5,931 nucleotides of DNA from Phycisphaerae bacterium (GTDB lineage: Bacteria > Planctomycetota > Phycisphaerae > Sedimentisphaerales > SG8-4). This document shows positions 1 through 5,604 of the stretch, one piece after another; within the stretch, counting starts at the first letter, position 1; each line of letters starts with the position of its first letter. A model generated the notes under the pieces. It saw only the letters and a list, made by a program, of their open reading frames with translations. It was not told the origin of the DNA and ran no database searches. Position numbers and translations under genes: made by a program. The DNA is taken from the NCBI GenBank assembly GCA_030613765.1, contig JAUWLI010000202.1:1-5931 (forward strand), in the 5' to 3' direction.

Positions 1-1
1 T

Positions 2-1267
2 ACCCAGTTGAAAGACAGTGCTACTTCGACTGGTTTTTTAGGGGTTAGCAGCAATGCTTTTATTGGCTGCGAACCTATTTCTCCACTTTATTACTACGGT
101 TTAATCGACGATGTTCGTATCTATGATCGCGCAGTGAGCGAAAGTGAATTTCAGGATATGGCCGACCCGATGGGACGCTGGAGTCAGAAAAACTCCTGGC
201 GTGCGAGTGTATACCACAACGGTACACCCGGCTTCGATGACAGTGGCATTCTCCCCAATCCCGGTGCCGTGGTAATTAACGAAGTGATGGCGCATTCGAA
301 TGCCGGCCCGGACTGGATTGAATTGTACAACACCACCGATGAAGCGATCAACATCGGCGGCTGGTTCCTCAGTGATAACGACAAAGATGAGCCAAACCTG
401 ACCAAATACAGGATTGCCAATGGGATAACGATTGATTCGAATGATTATTTGGTTTTCTATCAGGACACGGATTTCAACAATCCTGGTGATCCCGGCTGTC
501 TCGTACCTTTTGCCTTAAGTGAGAATGGCGAAGAGGCGTGCCTGTCTTCACACCTGGACCCGAATGGCTTCTTGACCGGCTACCGCGATGTGGAAGATTT
601 TGGCGCTTCGCAGACCAACGTATCGCTTGGCCGTTACTACAAGAGCAGCACCGGCAATTTCAACTTTGTGGCGATGGATTACAATACCCCCGATGCGAAT
701 AATGCTTATCCTAAAGTCGGCCCCGTTGTTATCAACGAGATTATGTACAATCCGCCAACCGGCAATCAGAATGAGGAATATATCGAGCTGCATAACATAA
801 CCGGAACACTGGTGACGTTGTACCGCTATGACAAATTAACACCTTGGAAGTTCACCGATGGTATTGATTATACCTTCTCAGCCGGCCCGGTTGTGACGAT
901 ACAGGCTTATGGTTATCTAATATTAGCCAAGGACCTGACTGCCTTTACAGCAAGGCATGGCGGTATGCCGCCCGGTGTTCAGGTTCTCGATGGTTTCGGC
1001 GGCAGGTTAAGCAACGCCGGCGAGAGGTTGCAGATTGGCATGCCCGGTGATATTGATAATCAAGGCACACGTCATTATATCCGCATCGACAGGGTGACTT
1101 ACAGTGACGGCTTGCATCCTGAGGATTGTCCGGGCGGTGTGGACCTATGGCCGAGAGAGGCGGATGGGCTTGGCAAGTCACTTTCTCGTACGGAGGCGAG
1201 TGATTATGGCAATGACGTAGCCAATTGGGAAGCGGCCACACCTTCACCCGGCACCGCAAATCCGTAA
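2..1267 (+). CDS. LamG/lamin tail domain surface protein, C-terminal part (5' end cut by window)
   Basis: The reading frame is open to the left edge, so this is the C-terminal part of a larger protein. The first possible start inside the window is a TTG at 8 without a ribosome site and is unlikely to be real. Residue numbers below count from that TTG. Residues about 1-50 look like the end of a LamG/concanavalin-A-like jellyroll, with the typical GLIDDVRIYDRAVSESEF ending. A first lamin tail domain begins near residue 87 (VVINEVMAHS, then DWIELYNTT and IGGWFLSDN). A second begins near 239 (VVINEIMYNPP, then EYIELHNITG). The protein ends with DVANWEAATPSPGTANP, the usual close of such modules. 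I see no C-terminal transmembrane sorting signal or dockerin repeats. Lamin tail domains in bacteria occur in large exported proteins, often beside LamG, CotH or nuclease modules. An extracellular binding role is inferred, and no catalytic motif is visible here. The gene converges with fabF. Confidence 0.85.
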   Translation, partial: TQLKDSATSTGFLGVSSNAFIGCEPISPLYYYGLIDDVRIYDRAVSESEFQDMADPMGRWSQKNSWRASVYHNGTPGFDDSGILPNPGAVVINEVMAHSNAGPDWIELYNTTDEAINIGGWFLSDNDKDEPNLTKYRIANGITIDSNDYLVFYQDTDFNNPGDPGCLVPFALSENGEEACLSSHLDPNGFLTGYRDVEDFGASQTNVSLGRYYKSSTGNFNFVAMDYNTPDANNAYPKVGPVVINEIMYNPPTGNQNEEYIELHNITGTLVTLYRYDKLTPWKFTDGIDYTFSAGPVVTIQAYGYLILAKDLTAFTARHGGMPPGVQVLDGFGGRLSNAGERLQIGMPGDIDNQGTRHYIRIDRVTYSDGLHPEDCPGGVDLWPREADGLGKSLSRTEASDYGNDVANWEAATPSPGTANP

Positions 1268-1339
1268 GAAGCTTTTAGAGAATAGCTGGCATATTTGAGG
1301 TGTTCGTAACAGGTAACCGGTCCTGGTCGGTGAGAGCGG
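1268..1339. other. Convergent intergenic gap without a clear terminator
   Basis: This 72-bp gap separates the stop codons of the lamin-tail gene (TAA) and fabF (TAG), which face each other. A bidirectional terminator would be expected here. I find only a weak 4-bp ACCG/CGGT pairing around 1317-1332 and no T-run beside it on either strand. Termination may be factor-dependent, or transcripts may overlap. Confidence 0.4.
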
Positions 1340-2584
1340 CTATAACTTTCCAACAATGAGGCAGGCGTTATGGCCGCCGAAGCCAAATGAATTGCTCATC
1401 GCAATATCGACATTTGCCTGACGAGCTTCCAACGGCACAAAATCCATTTTCAAGTCGCAGCGCTCATCCTGATTCTTAAGGTTGATCGTGGGGGGGACTG
1501 TCGATTCGTTTATGGCTTTTATAGATATGATAAGCTCCACTGCGCCGCTGGCACCGAGTAAATGGCCAAGGGAGCCTTTTGTCGAGCTGACGAGCAACTT
1601 ATAGGCATGGTCGCCAAAAACCTTTTTGATGGCGGCACTTTCCATGATGTCATTTAACTCGGTGCCTGTCCCATGCGCATTGATATAGTCCACTTTTTTC
1701 GGTTCGAGACGGGCATCTTTTAATGCAAGCGTCATTGCCATTGCGGCGCCTTCGCCGTTCGGCAGGGGAGCGGTAAGGTGATGACCGTCATCCGTGGCAC
1801 TGTAGCCGAGCATCTCGGCATATATATGTGCACCGCGTTTTTCGGCATGCACCTTTTCCTCCAGAACCAAAATACCGGCACCCTCGGAAAGTACAAAGCC
1901 ATCCCTGTCCTTATCGAATGGCCTTGAAGCCGCAGTCAGGTCGTCGTTTCGAGTGCTCAGCGACCTTGCGGCGCAAAACGATGCCAATCCGATGGTGGTA
2001 ACCGCCGCTTCCGAACCGCCGGCTATCACAATGTCACTTCTGTCGGCGAGAATGTTTGAAAAAGCTTCGCCGATAGCATTACTGCCGGAAGCACATGCGC
2101 TTACAACGGAAAAATTCGGTCCTCGAAGGCCGTAACGAATCGCAATATTGCCGCTTGCGGCGTTGGCCATAAGCCTGGGGACACAGAAAGGCGAACACCT
2201 CATCGGGCCTTTTTCCAAAATCCTTATGTGCTGATCTTCAATTTCCTTGATACCGCCTATACCTGTGCCTACGATAACGCCGGTACGAAAGACGTTCTCT
2301 TTGGAAAAATCCAGTCCACTGTTATCCACAGCCTGGCTTGCCGCGGCGACAGCAAACTGAGTGAAGCGGTCCATTCGTTTGCTTTCGCGGTGCTCGATAT
2401 ATTTTGCGGGATCGAATTGTTTTATCTCGCCGCCGAACCTTACCGGATATGTGCTGGTGTCAAAGGATTCAATGACGGAGATACCGCTTTTTCCCTCGCA
2501 CAGCGCAGTGAAAAGGCCGTCGGCTGATTCGGCCAAGGCAGTGACACAGCCCAGACCTGTAATAACTACTCGCCGTCTATTCAT
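1340..2584 (-). CDS. fabF: Beta-ketoacyl-ACP synthase II (KAS II, FabF)
   Basis: This enzyme condenses malonyl-ACP with acyl-ACP, releasing CO2, and so elongates fatty acids in the cytoplasm. The 414-residue protein has the usual FabF length and opens with the typical RRRVVITGLG. The complete Cys-His-His triad is visible: Cys164 in SACASGSNA, His304 in NAHGTGTELND and His341 in TKGSLGHLLGASGA, with the conserved Lys336 just before it. The glycine-rich C-terminal motif with the gating Phe400 is present as NSFGFGGHN, with His where E. coli has Thr. These positions nearly coincide with E. coli FabF numbering. The ATG start follows the acpP stop by 14 bp. No Shine-Dalgarno is visible in the TAG-to-ATG spacer, which suggests translational coupling to acpP or SD-independent initiation. 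No fabD, fabG or fabH is nearby. A FabB-type or secondary-metabolite ketosynthase is less likely given the acpP partner and full-length similarity. Confidence 0.96.
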   Translation of the reverse strand: MNRRRVVITGLGCVTALAESADGLFTALCEGKSGISVIESFDTSTYPVRFGGEIKQFDPAKYIEHRESKRMDRFTQFAVAAASQAVDNSGLDFSKENVFRTGVIVGTGIGGIKEIEDQHIRILEKGPMRCSPFCVPRLMANAASGNIAIRYGLRGPNFSVVSACASGSNAIGEAFSNILADRSDIVIAGGSEAAVTTIGLASFCAARSLSTRNDDLTAASRPFDKDRDGFVLSEGAGILVLEEKVHAEKRGAHIYAEMLGYSATDDGHHLTAPLPNGEGAAMAMTLALKDARLEPKKVDYINAHGTGTELNDIMESAAIKKVFGDHAYKLLVSSTKGSLGHLLGASGAVELIISIKAINESTVPPTINLKNQDERCDLKMDFVPLEARQANVDIAMSNSFGFGGHNACLIVGKL

Positions 2585-2598
2585 GGTAAGCTTGTTCG

Positions 2599-2871
2599 CT
2601 ACTGTTGGTTCCTGGAACGTGCAGCATTGGAGATATATTCAATTGCGGCACCGCCCGTCTGGATTTTCTCGGCTTCTTCGTCCGGAATACTCATATCAAA
2701 CTCGTCTTCAAACTCCATAACCAGCTCAACCGTATCCAGAGAATCAGCATTCAAATCGTTAATAAATGAGGTCTCACGGTTTATTTCAGACTTGTCTGTG
2801 CCCATTTGCTCACTTATTATATCGATAACTTTGTTTTCAATTGCCTGAACATCTACCTCGTCAGCACTCAC
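2599..2871 (-). CDS. acpP: Acyl carrier protein
   Basis: This small acidic protein carries growing acyl chains on a 4'-phosphopantetheine arm and is the substrate-bearing partner of FabF encoded next to it. The attachment site is Ser44 in the DLNADSLD motif, followed by the typical helix II sequence [23 protein letters not shown] and then TGGAAIEYI. At 90 residues it is slightly longer than the 78-residue E. coli ACP. About eight residues are added before helix I ([12 protein letters not shown]), and there is a short polar tail (ARSRNQQ). The start is GTG at 2869-2871, supported by a GGGAGG sequence seven bases upstream. The only downstream ATG candidate, at Met23, would delete helix I. It is the first gene of a two-gene acpP-fabF unit, with a promoter recognisable about 95-120 bp upstream. 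A malonyltransferase (fabD) or reductase (fabG), often upstream in other bacteria, is absent here. Confidence 0.96.
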   Translation of the reverse strand: MSADEVDVQAIENKVIDIISEQMGTDKSEINRETSFINDLNADSLDTVELVMEFEDEFDMSIPDEEAEKIQTGGAAIEYISNAARSRNQQ

Positions 2872-2878
2872 TTTTTTT

Positions 2879-2884
2879 CCTCCC
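2879..2884 (-). promoter_or_regulatory. Ribosome binding site of acpP
   Basis: On the - strand this reads GGGAGG, followed by seven A residues and the GTG start. It is a near-ideal Shine-Dalgarno at ideal spacing and decides the choice of the GTG start. Confidence 0.85.
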
Positions 2885-2926
2885 TGTTAAAAAAGGAATT
2901 AATTTCATAACCTTACAATAACTCAA

Positions 2927-2951
2927 ACAGACGCTAACAAACGATGTCTGT
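2927..2951 (-). promoter_or_regulatory. Inverted repeat in the acpP leader (hairpin or operator candidate)
   Basis: A perfect 6-bp inverted repeat, ACAGAC (2927-2932) and GTCTGT (2946-2951), has a 13-base spacer. It lies about 8-32 bases downstream of the transcription start predicted from the promoter call. It could be a leader hairpin or a binding site for a fatty-acid regulator. It does not match the FapR consensus I know. Repeats of this size also arise by chance. Confidence 0.3.
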
Positions 2952-2965
2952 GATTATTTTGGAAC

Positions 2966-2994
2966 GTAATAATCCTTATTCTCGCATTAGTCAA
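2966..2994 (-). promoter_or_regulatory. Sigma70-type promoter of acpP-fabF
   Basis: On the - strand the -35 element TTGACT (2989-2994) is separated by exactly 17 bases from a -10 element TATTAC (2966-2971). These match the consensus at 5 of 6 and 4 of 6 positions. It points at acpP and would give a leader of roughly 85-90 bases with the start near 2959. The placement, spacing and flanking A/T-rich element make this the best promoter in the window. Confidence 0.6.
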
Positions 2995-2995
2995 C

Positions 2996-3016
2996 AAATA
3001 TTTTTTATTTTTTTTT
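2996..3016 (-). promoter_or_regulatory. A-tract UP-like element upstream of the acpP promoter
   Basis: Directly upstream of the -35 box the - strand carries two A-tracts, nine and six A residues long, split by a T and followed by TATTT. Such tracts at about -40 to -60 bind the alpha subunit C-terminal domain of RNA polymerase in well-studied bacteria. The fit is consistent with strong expression expected for an abundant protein like ACP. On the + strand the same bases are a T-run, but no gene or hairpin ends there. Confidence 0.45.
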
Positions 3017-3211
3017 GTTGGTGGGCAATGGGTTTTATCTCTTAATGCTTAGTTTGAGGTTCATATGGCTGATTTTGGGGTTTTGTTGGCAGTGTGAAAG
3101 CCAAAAACTGACCACAGAGATTTCACAAATTAAGAAGGATTTCCGTCACGAGGACGCAAATGAGGAACCAATTGATAACCATGGATTTCACCGGTATTTG
3201 CTCGGCTCAGA
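3017..3211. other. Intergenic region between the SUMF1-like gene and the acpP promoter
   Basis: With the promoter and leader, the gene-free stretch runs from 2872 to 3211. This left-over part shows no hairpin followed by a T-run on the - strand, so no intrinsic terminator for the SUMF1-like gene is visible. A + strand frame crosses it but has only a TTG start and no ribosome site. A phrase near 3110 (ACCACAGAGATTTCACA) resembles low-complexity intergenic text, but no second copy is present in this window. Confidence 0.4.
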
Positions 3212-4234
3212 TTAATCCGGCTCCACAGATCGTGCCACGCGGAAGCCGATGAAGCCCATCTGAGGAAGCCACCATTTACTTTTCGGGACCTGAGGATCCA
3301 GGAAACGCCAAAAATCTTCCTCGAATGCCCTTGCCGAGCAGCGCAGTTCTTCGGCGGGACTTTCCCATGAGCCACCACGGGCCACATGGACCTTGCCTTG
3401 TTTTGGTCCCTTGGGATTCAAGGCTGGGGACTGCTTTGCCGTGGCTGCATAGGCGGTTGGGTCGTAGAAGTCGTGAACCCATTCAAGCACATTACCGAGC
3501 ATGTCGTAGAGGCCCCAGGGATTGGGCTTCTTCCTGGCGACCTCATGAGTGGCCTGTTCGGAATTGTCTTCGAACCAGGCGTAGGCTGCAAGCTGTTTCG
3601 GTTCGTTGCCGAAGTAGTATGCAGATTCAGTGCCTGCCCGGGCGGCGTATTCCCATTCGGCCTCGGTTGGCAGGCGGTACTTTTTGCCTGTCTTTTTAGA
3701 CAGCCACCTGCAGAACGTCATAGCGTTGAGCCACGTCGCTCCAATGGCGGGCTTCGTTCCCCCACCCATGCCCATTGTCGGGTCACCGTAGATGGGCGTT
3801 GGCCCGGTGATTGCGTCTAAGTCTTTTACCTTTTTTCTGGCTTCGTCCCTGTCTCTCTGCACGGTCTCTTCGTAGTAAGCCTGAAACAGTACGTAGGTAG
3901 TCTCTGTCGTGCAGAGGTAGAAGGGCTCAAGACGAACTTTATGCTGTGGGCCTTCGTTATCTTTGCGGCCCGCATCCTTATCGCTGCTGCCCATCAGGAA
4001 CTCGCCGCCGGGAATGAGCACCATGTCAAAGGTAAGTTTCCCACCGCTGACGGGAGTGACGGTCTCAGAGTATTTTTTGGGGACCTCACTTGCGAAAGTT
4101 GACGATGTGATAGCGCTGATACTAATCGGAGCACTAATATTGACGCGAGCTAAGCTGGCTTCGGTTGAGCATAAAACACCTGTGGCCACCACGATAATCG
4201 CTGCAAAGATACGAATGTTACTCAAACGTTTCAT
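3212..4234 (-). CDS. Exported SUMF1/FGE-fold protein lacking the catalytic cysteine pair
   Basis: The 340-residue product belongs to the FGE-sulfatase (SUMF1/EgtB/PvdO) fold family. The ATG at 4234 is chosen because GAGGG lies eight bases upstream. A frame extending to a TTG at 4264 adds ten residues without such support. Residues 1-29 form a Sec-type signal peptide (KR near the start, a hydrophobic core, ending ASLA), so the protein likely acts outside the cytoplasm. The domain covers about 70-337: MVLIPGGEFLMGS near 71-83, YRLPTEAEWEYAARAG at 186-201, GLYDMLGNVLEWVHD at 241-255, RGGSW at 286-290 and GFRVARS at 330-336. True formylglycine-generating enzymes carry two copper-binding cysteines just after the RGGS(W/Y/F) motif. 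Here that stretch is RGGSWESPAEELRCSAR, and its single Cys aligns with a later, non-catalytic one. A sulfatase-activating role is therefore unlikely. A structural, binding or other oxidase-like role is open. No sulfatase gene is adjacent. Confidence 0.88.
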   Translation of the reverse strand: MKRLSNIRIFAAIIVVATGVLCSTEASLARVNISAPISISAITSSTFASEVPKKYSETVTPVSGGKLTFDMVLIPGGEFLMGSSDKDAGRKDNEGPQHKVRLEPFYLCTTETTYVLFQAYYEETVQRDRDEARKKVKDLDAITGPTPIYGDPTMGMGGGTKPAIGATWLNAMTFCRWLSKKTGKKYRLPTEAEWEYAARAGTESAYYFGNEPKQLAAYAWFEDNSEQATHEVARKKPNPWGLYDMLGNVLEWVHDFYDPTAYAATAKQSPALNPKGPKQGKVHVARGGSWESPAEELRCSARAFEEDFWRFLDPQVPKSKWWLPQMGFIGFRVARSVEPD

Positions 4235-4242
4235 AGTAAATG

Positions 4243-4247
4243 CCCTC
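4243..4247 (-). promoter_or_regulatory. Ribosome binding site deciding the SUMF1-like gene start
   Basis: The - strand reads GAGGG, then eight bases, then ATG. It supports the start at 4234, which places a textbook signal peptide at the very N-terminus. Confidence 0.75.
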
Positions 4248-4289
4248 AAATATATTAATGACAATTTTCTTATGTATGCGTTTGCCCGG

Positions 4290-4309
4290 CTGGCTGCTAT
4301 GGCAGCCAG
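4290..4309 (-). repeat. Perfect 8-bp hairpin upstream of the SUMF1-like gene
   Basis: CTGGCTGC and GCAGCCAG form a perfect 8-bp stem around a 4-base loop (TATG on the + strand). It lies 56-75 bases upstream of the ATG of the SUMF1-like gene. No T-run follows on either strand, so it is not a standard terminator. It may be a structured leader or an operator, and which depends on where transcription starts. I found no convincing promoter nearby. Confidence 0.5.
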
Positions 4310-4733
4310 GCATCGCCATACATATAATTGCGCGACAGGCCGTTATGTTACATCAATTTGAAAAAAAATGTGACTTGCCTTTTAGGATTAGCACACAATT
4401 TTCATACTTCCTGCTCGACTACGAGCTGGACAACGTGAAAGCCGACAGGCTTAGGTCCTTTGTAGACTTATTGCAAGATTAAGTACTCATAACTCAAAAA
4501 AAGGTCAAATTTTTCAAAAAGATGATGTATTCTACACAAGAGCCCTTTTTCGGCCTCTATGGCCTATAAATTGGCGGACCGTTATCGGCTCTGCGCGTCG
4601 AACCTGCCGAACCAACACATGGGTTGACTCGTAGAAGATACAGAAGGATTAGACTATGTTTTTTTGCCCCTGCCCTCCCGCCTTCCTCCAATTATTTCTC
4701 ACAGGTAGGGGCTTTTCAGGAATTTATCCGGTA
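4310..4733. other. Long intergenic region without a confident gene
   Basis: Counting from the SUMF1-like start at 4234, about 500 bp separate it from the methyltransferase stop. The stretch holds one possible small + strand ORF (4345-4482, discussed as a finding) and A/T-rich text near 4495-4520. It also has a weak inverted pair AGAGCC (4539-4544) and GGCTCT (4587-4592), and a GC-rich pair at 4666-4712. A TTGACT at 4624-4629 has no good -10 partner and no + strand gene beyond it. No tRNA-like fold was found. It may hold the SUMF1-like gene's promoter, or be a decayed gene. Confidence 0.45.
4666..4712. repeat. GC-rich inverted repeat downstream of the methyltransferase gene
   Basis: GCCCCTGCC (4666-4674) and GGTAGGGGC (4704-4712) can pair over nine positions with one G-U wobble around a 29-base loop. 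Seven T residues precede it and four follow it on the + strand. It lies 22-68 bases beyond the stop codon of the methyltransferase gene. On that gene's strand the stem is followed by A rather than T residues, so it would not act as a normal intrinsic terminator. It might stabilise the 3' end of the transcript. Confidence 0.35.
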
Positions 4734-5426
4734 TCATCTTTTGAGCGTTAAGCCAACTCCGCTTCGAACAATGGTTTCCAGATCAGGATTTGTTGTTATC
4801 GCTTCAATATATTTGGGATCAGCCATCCTGGGATTAATGTTGTGAGCAATGATCACACCGCCCGTTCGTACTAAAGGTAAGAGTTTATTTAGATAATCGA
4901 TGTAGCCTTCTTTGTCCGCGTCGAGAAAGAGAATATCGATTTTTCCCTTTAGTTCCTTGACTTTTTCGTGAGCATCGCCTTCGACAAGGGTGATGATATC
5001 GGCCATGCCGGCTTTTTTGAAATTTGCGCGAGCTGTAGCGGCTCGTTGGGCATCGATTTCAAATGTCGTCAACTTTCCACCGGTTTTTTGAAGGGCCATG
5101 CCAAACCAGATGCCGGAATAGCCGGTAGACGTACCGATCTCAACTACGTTTTTAGCATTCATTGATTCGGCCATGATGCGGAGGAACCGGCCATCTTGGG
5201 GTGGTACGTTTCTAAAACTCTGGTTTTTGCGTATGTTAGCGAGAACAGCAAGAATTTTCCTGTCATTATCGTTTTTTGGAATAGGAGGTTTTTCCAGCTC
5301 CGAACCACTCTGCCCGCCTCCCCTTGACCGAGATGAACGTTGAGCAAGAACGTTCGAAAACAAGATTGCCGAAATCGCAATGATAACAGTGGTTATTACG
5401 ATTGTGGTGCGTTTGGTGTTTTTCAT
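4734..5426 (-). CDS. O-methyltransferase (class I SAM, CCoAOMT/COMT-like) with N-terminal export or anchor segment
   Basis: The 230-residue product resembles O-methyltransferase family 3 (caffeoyl-CoA/catechol type), which moves the methyl group of S-adenosylmethionine to a hydroxyl, usually with a divalent metal. The ATG at 5426 is chosen because GGAGGA lies seven bases upstream, although the frame stays open to 5588. Residues 1-28 are KNTKR followed by a long hydrophobic stretch ending NVLA, a signal peptide or membrane anchor, then an Arg/Gly-rich linker (RSSRSRGGG). The catalytic domain shows motif I VVEIGTSTGYSG (94-105), the ribose-binding acid in FEID (122-125), EGDAHE (149-154), the metal and active-site region DILFLDADKEGY (164-175) and GGVIIAHN (189-196). 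In the last, most relatives have Asp-Asn where this has His-Asn. Substrate is unknown. An extracytoplasmic methyltransferase would lack an obvious SAM supply. Alternatively the hydrophobic segment anchors it with the domain facing the cytoplasm. Confidence 0.87.
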   Translation of the reverse strand: MKNTKRTTIVITTVIIAISAILFSNVLAQRSSRSRGGGQSGSELEKPPIPKNDNDRKILAVLANIRKNQSFRNVPPQDGRFLRIMAESMNAKNVVEIGTSTGYSGIWFGMALQKTGGKLTTFEIDAQRAATARANFKKAGMADIITLVEGDAHEKVKELKGKIDILFLDADKEGYIDYLNKLLPLVRTGGVIIAHNINPRMADPKYIEAITTNPDLETIVRSGVGLTLKR

Positions 5427-5433
5427 TTTGTGT

Positions 5434-5439
5434 TCCTCC
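5434..5439 (-). promoter_or_regulatory. Ribosome binding site deciding the methyltransferase start
   Basis: The - strand reads GGAGGA, then seven bases, then ATG. This favours the 230-residue protein over the 284-residue open frame. The 54 residues of upstream frame are Cys/Trp-rich and do not resemble any conserved N-terminus. Confidence 0.85.
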
Positions 5440-5604
5440 ATAATTTTCATTTGGTTTCGGTTATTGCTCTTTTCGTTAAGCAAACATTTCCAACATTCAA
5501 AGAGTGCCGAGAAATGAACAAACCCGACACTTCCCATATTAAGCGCCTGGCTACACAACCAAGCCTTCGAATTCCACAATAATAACAAAATTCTCTCTTA
5601 ATTG
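5440..5604. other. Intergenic leader of the methyltransferase gene
   Basis: This short region separates the ferric-reductase-like gene from the methyltransferase gene on the same strand. Only a weak promoter-like pair is seen on the - strand, TTGGTT and TAATAT with a 15-base gap, and no terminator. The spacing suggests separate transcription units, but read-through cannot be excluded. Confidence 0.35.

Noticed and set aside
3110..3180. Text resembling an intergenic ACCACAGAG-type repeat
   Set aside because: Only one copy is present in the window and it is imperfect, so repeat status cannot be supported from this sequence.
3015..3215. 66-residue + strand reading frame between acpP and the SUMF1-like gene
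   Set aside because: It has a TTG start only, no ribosome site, begins inside the A/T tract that serves the acpP promoter, and matches nothing I recognise.
3325..3820. Two long + strand frames (124 and 144 residues) opposite the SUMF1-like gene
   Set aside because: They lie wholly antisense to a gene with clear family motifs and have biased, low-quality compositions, as expected for shadow frames.
3212..4234. Lipoprotein signal in the SUMF1-like protein (VLC near residue 22)
   Set aside because: The residue before Cys is Leu, which does not fit a lipobox. An ASLA signal peptidase I site lies a few residues later.
4539..4640. Possible tRNA or structured RNA (AGAGCC/GGCTCT pair, and GGTTCG / TTCGA text on the - strand)
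   Set aside because: No acceptor, D or T-loop stems of proper length can be formed, and 6-bp pairs at this distance are common by chance.
4624..4845. 73-residue + strand frame and a TTGACT promoter-like box at its start
   Set aside because: There is no good -10 element at normal spacing, the start codon is TTG, and the second half overlaps the conserved 3' end of the methyltransferase gene on the other strand.
5427..5588. 54-residue N-terminal extension of the methyltransferase
   Set aside because: The upstream frame has no supported start, is rich in Cys and Trp, and would bury the hydrophobic signal-like segment. The GGAGGA site before the ATG at 5426 gives a better start.
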